The position numbers and the translations under genes are program-made. Below, one piece after another: positions 1 to 5,295 of a stretch of 5,295 bases of DNA. Within the stretch, counting starts at the first letter, position 1; every line of letters starts with the position of its first letter. Below the pieces are notes generated by a model, which saw only the letters and a program-made list of their open reading frames with translations, was not told the origin of the DNA and made no database searches. The stretch comes from CAZGLR01 sp964526635 (GTDB lineage Bacteria; Zixibacteria; MSB-5A5; GN15; JAAZOE01): the NCBI GenBank assembly GCA_964526635.1, contig CAZGLR010000175.1, positions 1 through 5,295 of the forward strand. The letters are read 5' to 3'.

Positions 1-60
1 TCGCTTTGAGACCGAGATACTGACTCAACCGAAGAACCTTGAGTTTCTGATGAATTTACC

Positions 61-220
61 CGGTACCCCACCCGCCAGGGTGGGCCTCGCCAGGGCACGA
101 TCCCATCAGATTGACAACACCCCGTACCCCACCCGGCCGCCGGATGGGATTCATGATTCACTTTCAATGGCGGCATAAAAAACGAAATCTGATTGGGTAC
201 CCCACAGCTTTGCTGGAGAC
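61..220. repeat. Three GTACCCCAC units, each followed by a variable hairpin
   Basis: The nine-base core GTACCCCAC occurs at 63-71, 124-132 and 197-205, always in the same orientation. Each core runs into a different hairpin. At 67-84 there is a perfect 7-bp stem (CCCACCC/GGGTGGG, loop GCCA). At 128-148 there is a 9-bp stem with one mismatch around a CCG loop. At 205-215 there is a short CAGC/GCTG stem with a TTT loop. A constant flank with a changing but still foldable insert suggests a family of structured intergenic repeats. Whether they act as RNA or DNA cannot be told from the sequence. No convincing gene lies in 1-606. Confidence 0.55.
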
Positions 221-328
221 CCGTGCCCCGACAAAGTGCAGGTTTGCCAGGTTCCCGCATTGAGCGTATAGATTGCATTCGGGATGTCGAAACCTGCTCC
301 GCTCCGCTCCGCACCCTCGCTTCGCTCG

Positions 329-397
329 GGCAAGGGATTTCGACCTACATGTGGCAGGGATTTTGATCTACACGTGGCAAGGGATTTCGACCTACAT
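329..397. repeat. Three-copy tandem repeat, about 23 bp per unit
   Basis: Three adjacent units start at 329, 353 and 376 and are 24, 23 and 22 bases long. Units one and three share GGCAAGGGATTTCGACCTAC exactly. The middle unit differs by a one-base deletion and substitutions (GGCAGGGATTTTGATCTAC). There are no unique spacers, so this is a short tandem expansion of one arm of the composite repeat and not a CRISPR array. The second composite copy has a single unit. Confidence 0.7.
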
Positions 398-420
398 TTT
401 CTTAAAGGGATTTAAGCTGG
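378..420. repeat. Left 43-bp direct repeat flanking the nuclease unit
   Basis: These 43 bases are identical to 1386-1428, exactly 1,008 bases away, and the match stops at both ends. The right portion (417-420, CTGG) equals the last four bases of the tRNA-Gln gene read on the opposite strand, and 401-416 equals its trailer hairpin (CTTAAAGGGATTTAAG). The sequence right of 420 does not continue into a tRNA, so this copy is a detached duplicate of the tRNA end. It is a candidate attachment site or recombination footprint. Confidence 0.75.
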
Positions 421-530
421 CAATCGCTGACAGCCTTATAACTTTTAACTGTATGGAATTACCAAAACTCGAACAGACTATTTGGCAAAATCTTTAATAG
501 GCCGATTCAAAAGAAAATCTAATTTACTCA

Positions 531-559
531 TTTACGCTTGACTCAATTGATAATATAAT
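531..559 (+). promoter_or_regulatory. Predicted sigma-70-type promoter of the nuclease gene
   Basis: A perfect TATAAT lies at 554-559, with TTTACG at 531-536 (four of six matches to TTGACA) and a 17-base spacer. Initiation near 566 would leave a leader of about 40 bases before the ATG at 607. The surrounding 500-600 stretch is strongly AT-rich. An internal promoter means the nuclease can be expressed independently of its neighbours. Confidence 0.5.
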
Positions 560-606
560 TCATTATTATTCATGATTCTAAAAAGAACTACTAAGTAGGA
601 TTATTC

Positions 607-1152
607 ATGGATTTAACTGTATTCTATTTATTTCTATTTCTACTTCTACCTCTAATCGCCATTTTGGGCAGCATAGCTTGGATTTTTATTACAGATGCCA
701 ATGTAAAAAAAGAAGCAGAGCAAAAAAGGAAGCAATCAGAAGCCGCAATTCAAAAGGCGATTGGCCTTAATAAAGCCTGTGAACTCGATCCCATACAATT
801 TGAAGCGCTCGTTGGAGAGGTATTTAGAAGGATGGGTTATCAGGTCCGCATGACAAAAACAACTGGTGATGATGGAATTGATCTATGGCTTACCAAAGAT
901 CAAAATACAGAGATCGTTCAATGCAAAAGGTACAAAGGCAATATATCAGTTAGGGCAGTAAGAGAGTTTTATGGCGTCATTATAGATAAAACAGTACACA
1001 AAGGGTATTTTGTTTCAACGGGGAACTTTACTATGCCCGCCAGAAGATTTGCAGAGGGCAAAAACCTCCAATTAATAGACGGGGCTGAATTATCAGAGTG
1101 GTTATATGACCACGGGAAAAGAACTGGAAACACAACCGAAGAATTTGAATAA
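607..1152 (+). CDS. Membrane-anchored Mrr-type restriction endonuclease-like protein
   Basis: This 181-residue protein probably cleaves DNA. Residues 5-28 form one hydrophobic helix, followed by a charged linker (about 34-50: KKEAEQKRKQ) that by the positive-inside rule places the rest in the cytoplasm. Residues 61-165 match the Mrr-type PD-(D/E)XK fold: DPIQFEALVGEVFRRMGYQV, then TGDDGIDL with the likely metal-binding Asp92, then VQCKRY giving the QxK motif (Gln105, Lys107), then VREFYGV, typical of the family. All catalytic positions look intact. The ATG is supported by AGGA at 597-600, six bases upstream. Known Mrr proteins restrict modified DNA, so a defence role is likely, but the target is unknown. 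No methyltransferase, helicase or specificity subunit is adjacent. The gene is AT-rich compared with the rest of the window and flanked by direct repeats, which suggests acquisition. A DNA repair or housekeeping nuclease is the alternative. Confidence 0.87.
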   Translation: MDLTVFYLFLFLLLPLIAILGSIAWIFITDANVKKEAEQKRKQSEAAIQKAIGLNKACELDPIQFEALVGEVFRRMGYQVRMTKTTGDDGIDLWLTKDQNTEIVQCKRYKGNISVRAVREFYGVIIDKTVHKGYFVSTGNFTMPARRFAEGKNLQLIDGAELSEWLYDHGKRTGNTTEEFE

Positions 1153-1178
1153 TATAGTATTTAAGAAAGACCGGGTGG

Positions 1179-1203
1179 CCCGACAATGCGGAGCATTGTC
1201 GGG
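1179..1203. other. Perfect 11-bp hairpin downstream of the nuclease gene
   Basis: CCCGACAATGC (1179-1189) pairs perfectly with GCATTGTCGGG (1193-1203) around a GGA loop, 26 bases after the nuclease stop codon. It could end or protect the 3' end of that transcript, but no U-tract follows on the plus strand, so it is not a standard intrinsic terminator. The corresponding place in the left composite copy (from 226) starts with CCCGACAA but lacks the pairing arm. Confidence 0.5.
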
Positions 1204-1385
1204 TTCCCGCGTTGAGCGATTGAATTGAAGGCAGGGGTAAACTTCCTCCCAAAGTAGACTGTCGTAAAGCAGAGCTTTTTGGCATATTGCAGCCAGGAGG
1301 ACTCTATGAAACGGTCACGATTCAGAAGGATGTCGAAACCTCCCTCACTGCGTTCGGGATCGCGTGCGCCATATGGCGCTTGCGA

Positions 1386-1428
1386 CAAGGGATTTCGACC
1401 TACATTTTCTTAAAGGGATTTAAGCTGG
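1386..1428. repeat. Right 43-bp direct repeat, overlapping the tRNA-Gln 3' end
   Basis: It is identical to 378-420. Bases 1425-1428 are the last four of the tRNA-Gln gene, including the discriminator. Bases 1409-1424 (CTTAAAGGGATTTAAG) form a 6-bp AT-rich stem that is the immediate trailer of the tRNA transcript. Because this copy is joined to an intact tRNA, it is the likely parental or regenerated site, and the left copy is the duplicate. Confidence 0.75.
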
Positions 1429-1495
1429 GGGACAGGGATTCGAACCCCGATACTACGGTCCAGAGCCGCATGTCCTGCCGTTGGACGATCCCCCA
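1425..1495 (-). tRNA. tRNA-Gln (anticodon CUG)
   Basis: Reading the minus strand from 1495, the 71 bases fold as a complete cloverleaf. The acceptor is TGGGGGA/TCCCCCA, with the U1-A72 pair typical of tRNA-Gln. The D-stem is GTCC/GGAC with loop AACGGCA. The anticodon stem is TGCGG/CCGTA with loop CTCTGGA, placing CTG at 1463-1461. The T-stem is CGGGG/CCCTG (one G-U pair) with loop TTCGAAT. The discriminator is G. CCA is not encoded: the next bases are CTT, so the tail must be added after transcription. It reads CAG codons. It lies about 147 bases downstream of a strong predicted promoter, and its last four bases belong to the 43-bp direct repeat. Confidence 0.96.
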
Positions 1496-1648
1496 GTAGA
1501 GAAGATCTGTGATGTCTATAACCGATTCCAAACCCAAACCGTTCCTGATTTTCGGGTATCAATAACGGCTTTTCAAATACCGGAATCAATCCCAAACCAA
1601 GGGCATGAATCGTACCCTTTACAGGCACCGCCCGAAATCGGTTTTCTG

Positions 1649-1676
1649 AATATATTTATAATATCGACGCTGTCAA
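1649..1676 (-). promoter_or_regulatory. Predicted strong promoter upstream of tRNA-Gln
   Basis: On the minus strand a perfect TTGACA (1676-1671) is followed after 16 bases by TATATT (1654-1649), five of six matches to TATAAT. The spacer is AT-rich. Initiation near 1642 would give a precursor with a leader of about 147 bases before the tRNA. No other gene is convincing in this leader. The distance is long for a single tRNA gene, so a processed leader is implied if this promoter is the one used. Bases 1677-1809, to its right, show no gene or clear signal. Confidence 0.55.
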
Positions 1677-1809
1677 GAGTCATTTTACCCCCACGCACTC
1701 AATAATCATAATCAAAGTAGCATCCGGACTGTTCTCGCTATTCACAAATCACCTGCCCGTGATCTCACGCCCATTAATCATGCAAACCCTATATTTTGAG
1801 TATCCGGTC

Positions 1810-1846
1810 AATAAAAAATCCCGCGCCCCCAAAAGACGCGGGATTT
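1810..1846 (-). terminator. Intrinsic terminator of the leftward secreted-protein operon
   Basis: AAATCCCGCG (1816-1825) and CGCGGGATTT (1837-1846) form a perfect 10-bp GC-cored stem around an 11-base loop. On the minus strand the right arm runs directly into TTTTTTATT (1818-1810), a standard U-tract. It lies about 60 bases beyond the stop codon of the small secreted protein, and separates that operon from the tRNA-Gln promoter. Confidence 0.88.
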
Positions 1847-1907
1847 CAAGTAGATAAGGGGTTTACGGCGATACCCGTAACGAATCACATTGCATGGTCT
1901 CTCTTGC

Positions 1908-2687
1908 TTACTTCAGCAAAATCATCCGACGCGATTCGCTGGCGTTTTCACTGGTCAGGCGGTAATAATAGACACCACTGGCCAGCGACTCAGCCTCGTA
2001 CACAAACGCATACTCTCCCGGCGACTTCACACCGAGATCGATCCTGTCTATGACCTGCCCACCGACATTGTAGACCTCAAAGACCAAACGTGCTGTTTTG
2101 GCCACACTAAACGCAATGGTTGTCGAGGGGTTAAACGGATTCGGATAATTCTGCTTCAACTCGAACACCCCCGGCAGCAGGTCAGTATCATCATCAGCAT
2201 CAGTCGGCTGAATGTTGATCTGGCCACCGGAAGTCGTCAATGGTAACACGTTAGCCGCGGTATCGGTGAACTCGGTTTTAAACAAGCCTGCCGTGGCAAA
2301 CCATATGTTGGCCATGCCCGACGCCGATCCCGGGACAGTGAAATACATCATCATCAGGGTATCATTGTCCGTCAGCGAAACCGGCGTGCTGAAATCATCC
2401 CAGAGCAGGAATATCTCGCCGCTGACCGCGGTGTTGGTCGTTGGTCCGGCCAGGGCCAAATTGACCATGATCGAGTCGATCGAAAGATTTACATTATCGT
2501 ACAGAATCGAAATCTGTACGCCTGCGACATCAGTGAAATCGGACACTATCACCGGTACCGCGATAATATCAAATGCTGCCCCGTCCATGCTGGGAATCGA
2601 AAGATCCACTGCTGCCACCGTTCCCGCCAGCAGCAAACCACAGATCAGAATCCAATTGATCGGCGTGAGTATTGAACGGTGTTTCAT
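1908..2687 (-). CDS. Small secreted protein with a cohesin-like domain and T9SS type A sorting domain
   Basis: The protein has 259 residues. A signal peptide spans about 1-26: basic MKHR, hydrophobic ILICGLLLAG, then a likely cut near VAA. Residues about 30-158 resemble a cohesin-like beta-sandwich, with VPVIVSDFTDVAGVQISILY and later LLWDDF and MMMYFTV. Residues about 170-259 are a T9SS type A C-terminal domain: FELKQNYPNPFNPSTTIAFS, then a glycine-rich turn, SGVYYYRL and the terminal ILLK. The product should cross the inner membrane by Sec, then the outer membrane by T9SS, and be released or surface-attached. I chose the ATG at 2687 because GGAGG (2699-2695) lies seven bases upstream; an in-frame TTG at 2693 would be only one base from it. 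It follows the large secreted-protein gene by 82 bases in the same direction and probably shares its transcript. Cohesin-like folds usually bind dockerins or serve as generic adhesive modules; the ligand is unknown. Confidence 0.88.
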   Translation of the reverse strand: MKHRSILTPINWILICGLLLAGTVAAVDLSIPSMDGAAFDIIAVPVIVSDFTDVAGVQISILYDNVNLSIDSIMVNLALAGPTTNTAVSGEIFLLWDDFSTPVSLTDNDTLMMMYFTVPGSASGMANIWFATAGLFKTEFTDTAANVLPLTTSGGQINIQPTDADDDTDLLPGVFELKQNYPNPFNPSTTIAFSVAKTARLVFEVYNVGGQVIDRIDLGVKSPGEYAFVYEAESLASGVYYYRLTSENASESRRMILLK

Positions 2688-2725
2688 CTTCAAGCCTCCA
2701 CGGGGCTGGTGTTCACCCGGATGGT

Positions 2726-2756
2726 ACGACGGAGACGATTATCTCGTCTCCGTCGT
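2726..2756. other. Perfect 13-bp intercistronic hairpin
   Basis: ACGACGGAGACGA (2726-2738) and TCGTCTCCGTCGT (2744-2756) pair without mismatch around a 5-base loop, in the gap between the two leftward genes. On the minus strand the stem is followed by ACCATCC and not a U-run, so it is not a classic intrinsic terminator. It ends 26 bases upstream of the Shine-Dalgarno of the next gene. It may stabilise the upstream message or partly attenuate read-through, giving unequal amounts of the two proteins. Confidence 0.7.
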
Positions 2757-2769
2757 TTGAACTGTCTAT

Positions 2770-5295
2770 TTACTTCAGAAGAAGCATTTTCTTCGTGTCA
2801 GAGAACATACCGGACTCAAAGCGATAGAGGAAGACACCTGTTGATACCGCCTGATTGTTGTCATCAGTGGCATCCCAGATAATCTCATGCTCGCCCGCTT
2901 CAGCATTGCCGGTATACGTTTTGATCTTTTCGCCGAGGACATTGAAAATCGTCAGCGAATACTCACCCGCTTCCCGCATCGAGAACTTGATCAGCGTGGT
3001 CGGGTTGAACGGGTTCGGGCTGTTCTGCATCAGGCTGTATTGACCCGGAAGCTGATCAGAACCGCCCAGCACACGGCCGCTGGTCGCCAGGGAATAGGTC
3101 TCACCCCGCGAATCAGCCAGTTCGGCACCGGTAAAGTCAATCTCGGTGCTGCCATAGCTGCGATTGGCCCGGAAAGTAATCTCGGCCGCGACCGTCTTGC
3201 CCGAGAAATCGAGCGGAGCCTGCCAGTTATCCCAGAGGATATGGACTTCATTGCCAACCGTGTTGACCAGCGCGTTTTCGAGCGCCACGCCCTCGATGTT
3301 GACCACCGAAAGGACACTGGCGTCGAAACTAAGATGCGCTTCAAAACCAGCCATCTCACCGGCACCCGACACAGTAATCGGGAGCGTGATCAGGCCGGCG
3401 GTTTCAATCGCCGCACCGAGTGCCATCTCGGCATTGTAGCCGTTGGGCCTGGCAAAGAGCGGATCATGCGACCAACTGGCGTCAACGTCACCGGCACGAA
3501 TCGCAATAAACGATTCAGCGGTGTAGTCGGACATCAGTACGAAGTCCTGCGTCTGCGGCGCCATCATCCAGTTGCTCATGTCGATAGCGAACGATGAATC
3601 AACAAAGATCCAGTTACCGACCGGCAGCTCAAAGACCAGCTTGGCCAGGTAACGACGGATCAACACTGCATCGAGCACCGAGACCGAATCATTGTCGCTG
3701 ACATCTGCCGCAAGATACTGATATGGCGACGTGAACATTTCAACAGCTGCGATATGACGCTGAATGTGAATAATGTCGGCTACCGACACACCCACATCGT
3801 GGTTGGTCCGCGACGGAATCAACGTATACGTATCAGCCGGAACGTCTTCGAACTTGTAGTTACCATCCATGTTGGTAACTTCCATATAGCTGCCGCCGTC
3901 GATCAGGTCGAGCGTCACACCCGGAACATCCTGAACCAGATCGTAGTACACGACATGACCCATGACATCAAACAACGATTCGATAACTTCAACGGAACCG
4001 TTGCAGTAGGTTCGCGGAATGACCGTGCTCGGCGCTTCCACGACTTCCAGCGGCTGTGCCCAGATCATGTCGGTCATATCGCCGATATCACCGACAACCG
4101 TGAACCAGATCGTCATCAGGATTTCACCATCGGCGACAGTCACCGGCGATGGGCTCTCCCAGACAAAATGGAATTGTGAATCCTGGAAGCCTATGGTTGA
4201 ACCCGGCAGATAATCCGAGGTTACCGAGTCGGCATGGGCACGCAGCACTGTGGTATCATATTGAATCTGGAACTGCACGCCGACAATCTCTTCAAAGTCA
4301 CATACCGTAATCGGCACACCGACTACCTGGCCTTCGGGACCACCCAACGCGGCAATCTCGAAATTGCATTCGCAGGCCGGTTCTTCCAGGTTTACCTTGA
4401 CCGGGACCACAAACGGTGAGTTGGAGGCATCCGGATCAGTAAAGGTGGCGTGAGCATAATACACGCCCGGACCAAAGCCGGTGGTATTCACACTGAAATT
4501 AACCATCGTGCTGTTTCCGCCTGCCAGCGGCGTGACCGACAGCCAGCTTGAGTCGACCGAAACCGTCCAGTCGAGCACACCGTCACAACCATTGGTCAGC
4601 GGCAGGGTGATCGATGGAATGACTTCACCGACTTCGCCAATGAAAGCGACAGTGTCGGTCGGGAAATCGAAACACGGCACACCAGTGGCATTGACCAGGA
4701 GTTCGACAACGACTGCCTGGGGCGAACCAAAGGCGCTCGGATCGGTGACCGTAATGGTGTCAATAAAGACACCCGCGGCCAAACCGGTAATATCGATGCA
4801 CACTTCAATCGATTCATCATCAGTTCCGGAAGTCGGTGTAAGTGACAACCATGAGCTGGCATTATTGACTGTAGCGTTCCAGCTAAGCGATGCTCCCCCC
4901 AGATTAGTGACAGAAACCATCTGGCAATCCGGGTTGGTGCCGTTTTCATCGGCTTCGAATGAGAGCGTTAACGGCGCCACATCAAGAATCGGGGCGAAGC
5001 CCGGATCGACAAAGACATCGCCATCACCGTTGTCGACGAAGATGCGGATCGAGAACGGATTGTCGACTTCGACCTTGTTGGTTATCTGCGTGAGCAGGCC
5101 ATGTGCCATTACAGTATACACACCGCCGGCATCAACAGTCACCGGGTTGAGGACAGCCACGACATCATTGGAATTGCCCGGAGTGATAACAAAGGTATAG
5201 GTATCCGGTGCCACTCCGACATACGCAGTGACATCCTGGAACGATACGTCATCGAAGACCACCGGACCATCACCGCTGTTCAGCTTAACATCGAC
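2770..5295 (-). CDS. Large multidomain secreted protein (DUF4397, Ig-like, cohesin-like, dockerin-like, T9SS sorting domain), 5' partial
   Basis: The frame is open to the right edge (841 residues visible; a GTG at 5262 is internal to the domain). The N-terminus, and presumably a signal peptide, lie outside. Domains, counted from the edge: 1-75 end of a DUF4397 domain (YVGVAPDTYTFVITPG, GGVYTVMAHG). 102-205 and 206-305 are two BACON-like Ig folds (SSWLSLTPTSG; SSWLSVTP). 308-438 is cohesin-like (GVPITVCDFEEIVGVQFQIQ). 442-497 is a carboxypeptidase-regulatory-like beta-sandwich (GNYKFEDVPADTYTL). 496-560 is a dockerin-like pair. 620-742 is a second cohesin-like domain. 752-841 is a T9SS type A sorting domain (PNPFNPTT, GVFLYRF, terminal LLLK). 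In the dockerin the second loop keeps Asp531, Ser533, Asn535, Ser539 and Asp542; the first has Arg496 at position one and may bind calcium poorly. Cysteines fall in pairs within the Ig folds (124/166, 208/237), and four lie in the first cohesin, suggesting disulfides. It is probably an extracellular adhesive or scaffold protein; no catalytic domain is visible. Confidence 0.87.
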   Translation of the reverse strand, partial: VDVKLNSGDGPVVFDDVSFQDVTAYVGVAPDTYTFVITPGNSNDVVAVLNPVTVDAGGVYTVMAHGLLTQITNKVEVDNPFSIRIFVDNGDGDVFVDPGFAPILDVAPLTLSFEADENGTNPDCQMVSVTNLGGASLSWNATVNNASSWLSLTPTSGTDDESIEVCIDITGLAAGVFIDTITVTDPSAFGSPQAVVVELLVNATGVPCFDFPTDTVAFIGEVGEVIPSITLPLTNGCDGVLDWTVSVDSSWLSVTPLAGGNSTMVNFSVNTTGFGPGVYYAHATFTDPDASNSPFVVPVKVNLEEPACECNFEIAALGGPEGQVVGVPITVCDFEEIVGVQFQIQYDTTVLRAHADSVTSDYLPGSTIGFQDSQFHFVWESPSPVTVADGEILMTIWFTVVGDIGDMTDMIWAQPLEVVEAPSTVIPRTYCNGSVEVIESLFDVMGHVVYYDLVQDVPGVTLDLIDGGSYMEVTNMDGNYKFEDVPADTYTLIPSRTNHDVGVSVADIIHIQRHIAAVEMFTSPYQYLAADVSDNDSVSVLDAVLIRRYLAKLVFELPVGNWIFVDSSFAIDMSNWMMAPQTQDFVLMSDYTAESFIAIRAGDVDASWSHDPLFARPNGYNAEMALGAAIETAGLITLPITVSGAGEMAGFEAHLSFDASVLSVVNIEGVALENALVNTVGNEVHILWDNWQAPLDFSGKTVAAEITFRANRSYGSTEIDFTGAELADSRGETYSLATSGRVLGGSDQLPGQYSLMQNSPNPFNPTTLIKFSMREAGEYSLTIFNVLGEKIKTYTGNAEAGEHEIIWDATDDNNQAVSTGVFLYRFESGMFSDTKKMLLLK

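Larger units (their letters stand above)
225..420. repeat. Composite intergenic repeat, copy A
   Basis: Three blocks occur in the same order here and in a second copy right of the nuclease gene. The first is GTTCCCGCATTGAGCG at 251-266 (15 of 16 bases match 1203-1218). The second is GGATGTCGAAACCT at 282-295 (identical at 1328-1341). The third is CAAGGGATTTCGACCTACAT with the trailing sequence at 378-420 (identical at 1386-1428). The second and third blocks are inverted relative to each other (GTCGAAA-CC against GG-ATTTCGAC), so the segment could fold into a long hairpin with a variable GC-rich tip (296-331). Spurious reading frames rich in Arg, Ser and Gly arise from this tip. It is probably a non-coding structured repeat; its function is unknown. 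Confidence 0.6.
378..1428. mobile_element. Candidate small island carrying an Mrr-like nuclease at a tRNA-Gln 3' end
   Basis: The unit is bounded by perfect 43-bp direct repeats, the right one overlapping the tRNA-Gln 3' terminus. Its contents are one nuclease gene with its own promoter and a copy of the composite repeat. The gene is clearly AT-rich: 661-720 has 21 G+C in 60 bases, against 38 in 60 at 3181-3240 in the secreted-protein gene. tRNA 3' ends are classic integration sites, and restriction-type genes are common cargo. No integrase, transposase or terminal inverted repeat is visible, so mobilisation would have to come from elsewhere. Homologous recombination or duplication between dispersed intergenic repeats could give the same pattern. 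Confidence 0.35.
1172..1428. repeat. Composite intergenic repeat, copy B
   Basis: This is the second copy of the block series seen left of the nuclease gene: CCCGACAA followed by GTTCCCGCGTTGAGCG (1203-1218), GGATGTCGAAACCT (1328-1341) and the 43-bp repeat (1386-1428). Between the first two blocks it holds about 95 bases more than copy A. The variable tip here contains a different hairpin, a perfect 14-base palindrome GCGCCATATGGCGC at 1366-1379. This extends to 1361-1384 with one mismatch and one G-T pair. So the blocks are conserved in sequence while the tip is conserved only in being foldable. No convincing gene lies in 1153-1424. Confidence 0.6.

Noticed and set aside
2..178. Open frame on the plus strand entering from the left edge (starts RFETEILTQPKNLEFLMNLPG), possibly the 3' end of an upstream gene.
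   Set aside because: Only the first 20 or so residues look protein-like; the rest runs through the hairpin repeats. It is too short to support a call, though a real gene end cannot be excluded.
151..333. Minus-strand ORF of 60 residues beginning MPERSEG.
   Set aside because: It is made almost entirely of the repeat blocks; another ORF of the same flavour (PERSEGGFDI) arises from the other repeat copy at 1161-1388. Repeat-derived and without ribosome site support.
329..397. Tandem units considered as a CRISPR array.
   Set aside because: Units are directly adjacent with no spacers and there are no cas genes; this is a plain tandem repeat.
1203..1219. GTTGAGC considered as an integron attC R' box (GTTRRRY), which would make the nuclease a gene cassette.
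   Set aside because: No matching RYYYAAC partner at suitable distance upstream and no integron integrase; the match is too short to mean anything alone.
1031..1285. Minus-strand ORF of 84 residues overlapping the 3' end of the nuclease gene.
   Set aside because: It is antisense to a clear protein domain and otherwise made of composite-repeat sequence.
1410..1628. Minus-strand ORF of 72 residues running across the tRNA-Gln gene.
   Set aside because: About a third of it is translation of the tRNA itself and its trailer, and no family features are visible; it lies within the predicted tRNA leader.
2887..3597. Long plus-strand ORF (236 residues); another of 239 residues at 4481-5200.
   Set aside because: Both lie antisense to the large secreted-protein gene, whose translation shows clear, continuous domains; these are shadows of a stop-poor GC-rich frame.
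5260..5262. GTG considered as the start of the large secreted protein.
   Set aside because: The frame stays open to the window edge, the codon lies inside a DUF4397 domain, and there is no signal peptide after it, so the gene is truncated by the window.

Overview
This window looks like a chromosomal fragment from an uncultured or environmental Gram-negative bacterium of the FCB superphylum. Two neighbouring secreted proteins end in a type IX secretion (T9SS) type A sorting domain, with PNPFNP motifs and a terminal LLK. One of them also carries DUF4397-, cohesin- and dockerin-like modules. That mix, with the dense hairpin-rich intergenic repeats, resembles Zixibacteria, Ignavibacteria or KSB1-like lineages more than classical Bacteroidetes. 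This placement is inferred from domain style and not from a marker gene.

Layout. Bases 1-606 hold no convincing gene. They contain three GTACCCCAC-plus-hairpin units (about 61-220), a composite repeat (about 225-420) with a three-copy tandem array (329-397), and a promoter (531-559). Bases 607-1152 (+) encode an AT-rich, membrane-anchored Mrr-type restriction endonuclease. Bases 1153-1424 hold a perfect hairpin and a second copy of the composite repeat. Bases 1425-1495 (-) are a tRNA-Gln(CUG) gene. Bases 1496-1907 are non-coding: they hold a near-consensus promoter for the tRNA (1649-1676) and an intrinsic terminator (1810-1846) that ends the leftward protein operon; I see nothing in 1677-1809. 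Bases 1908-2687 (-) encode a small secreted cohesin-like/T9SS protein. Bases 2770-5295 (-) encode a large multidomain secreted protein whose N-terminus lies beyond the right edge. A perfect 13-bp inverted repeat lies between the two protein genes.

Two stories stand out. First, the nuclease gene sits in a 1,008-base unit bounded by identical 43-bp direct repeats. The right-hand copy includes the last four bases of the tRNA-Gln gene and its trailer, so this looks like a small defence-gene island or cassette placed at a tRNA 3' end, without its own recombinase. Second, the two leftward genes form a probable operon of surface or secreted proteins. They share cohesin-like and T9SS modules, and the larger one also has a dockerin-like region, which raises the possibility of self- or cross-assembly outside the cell.
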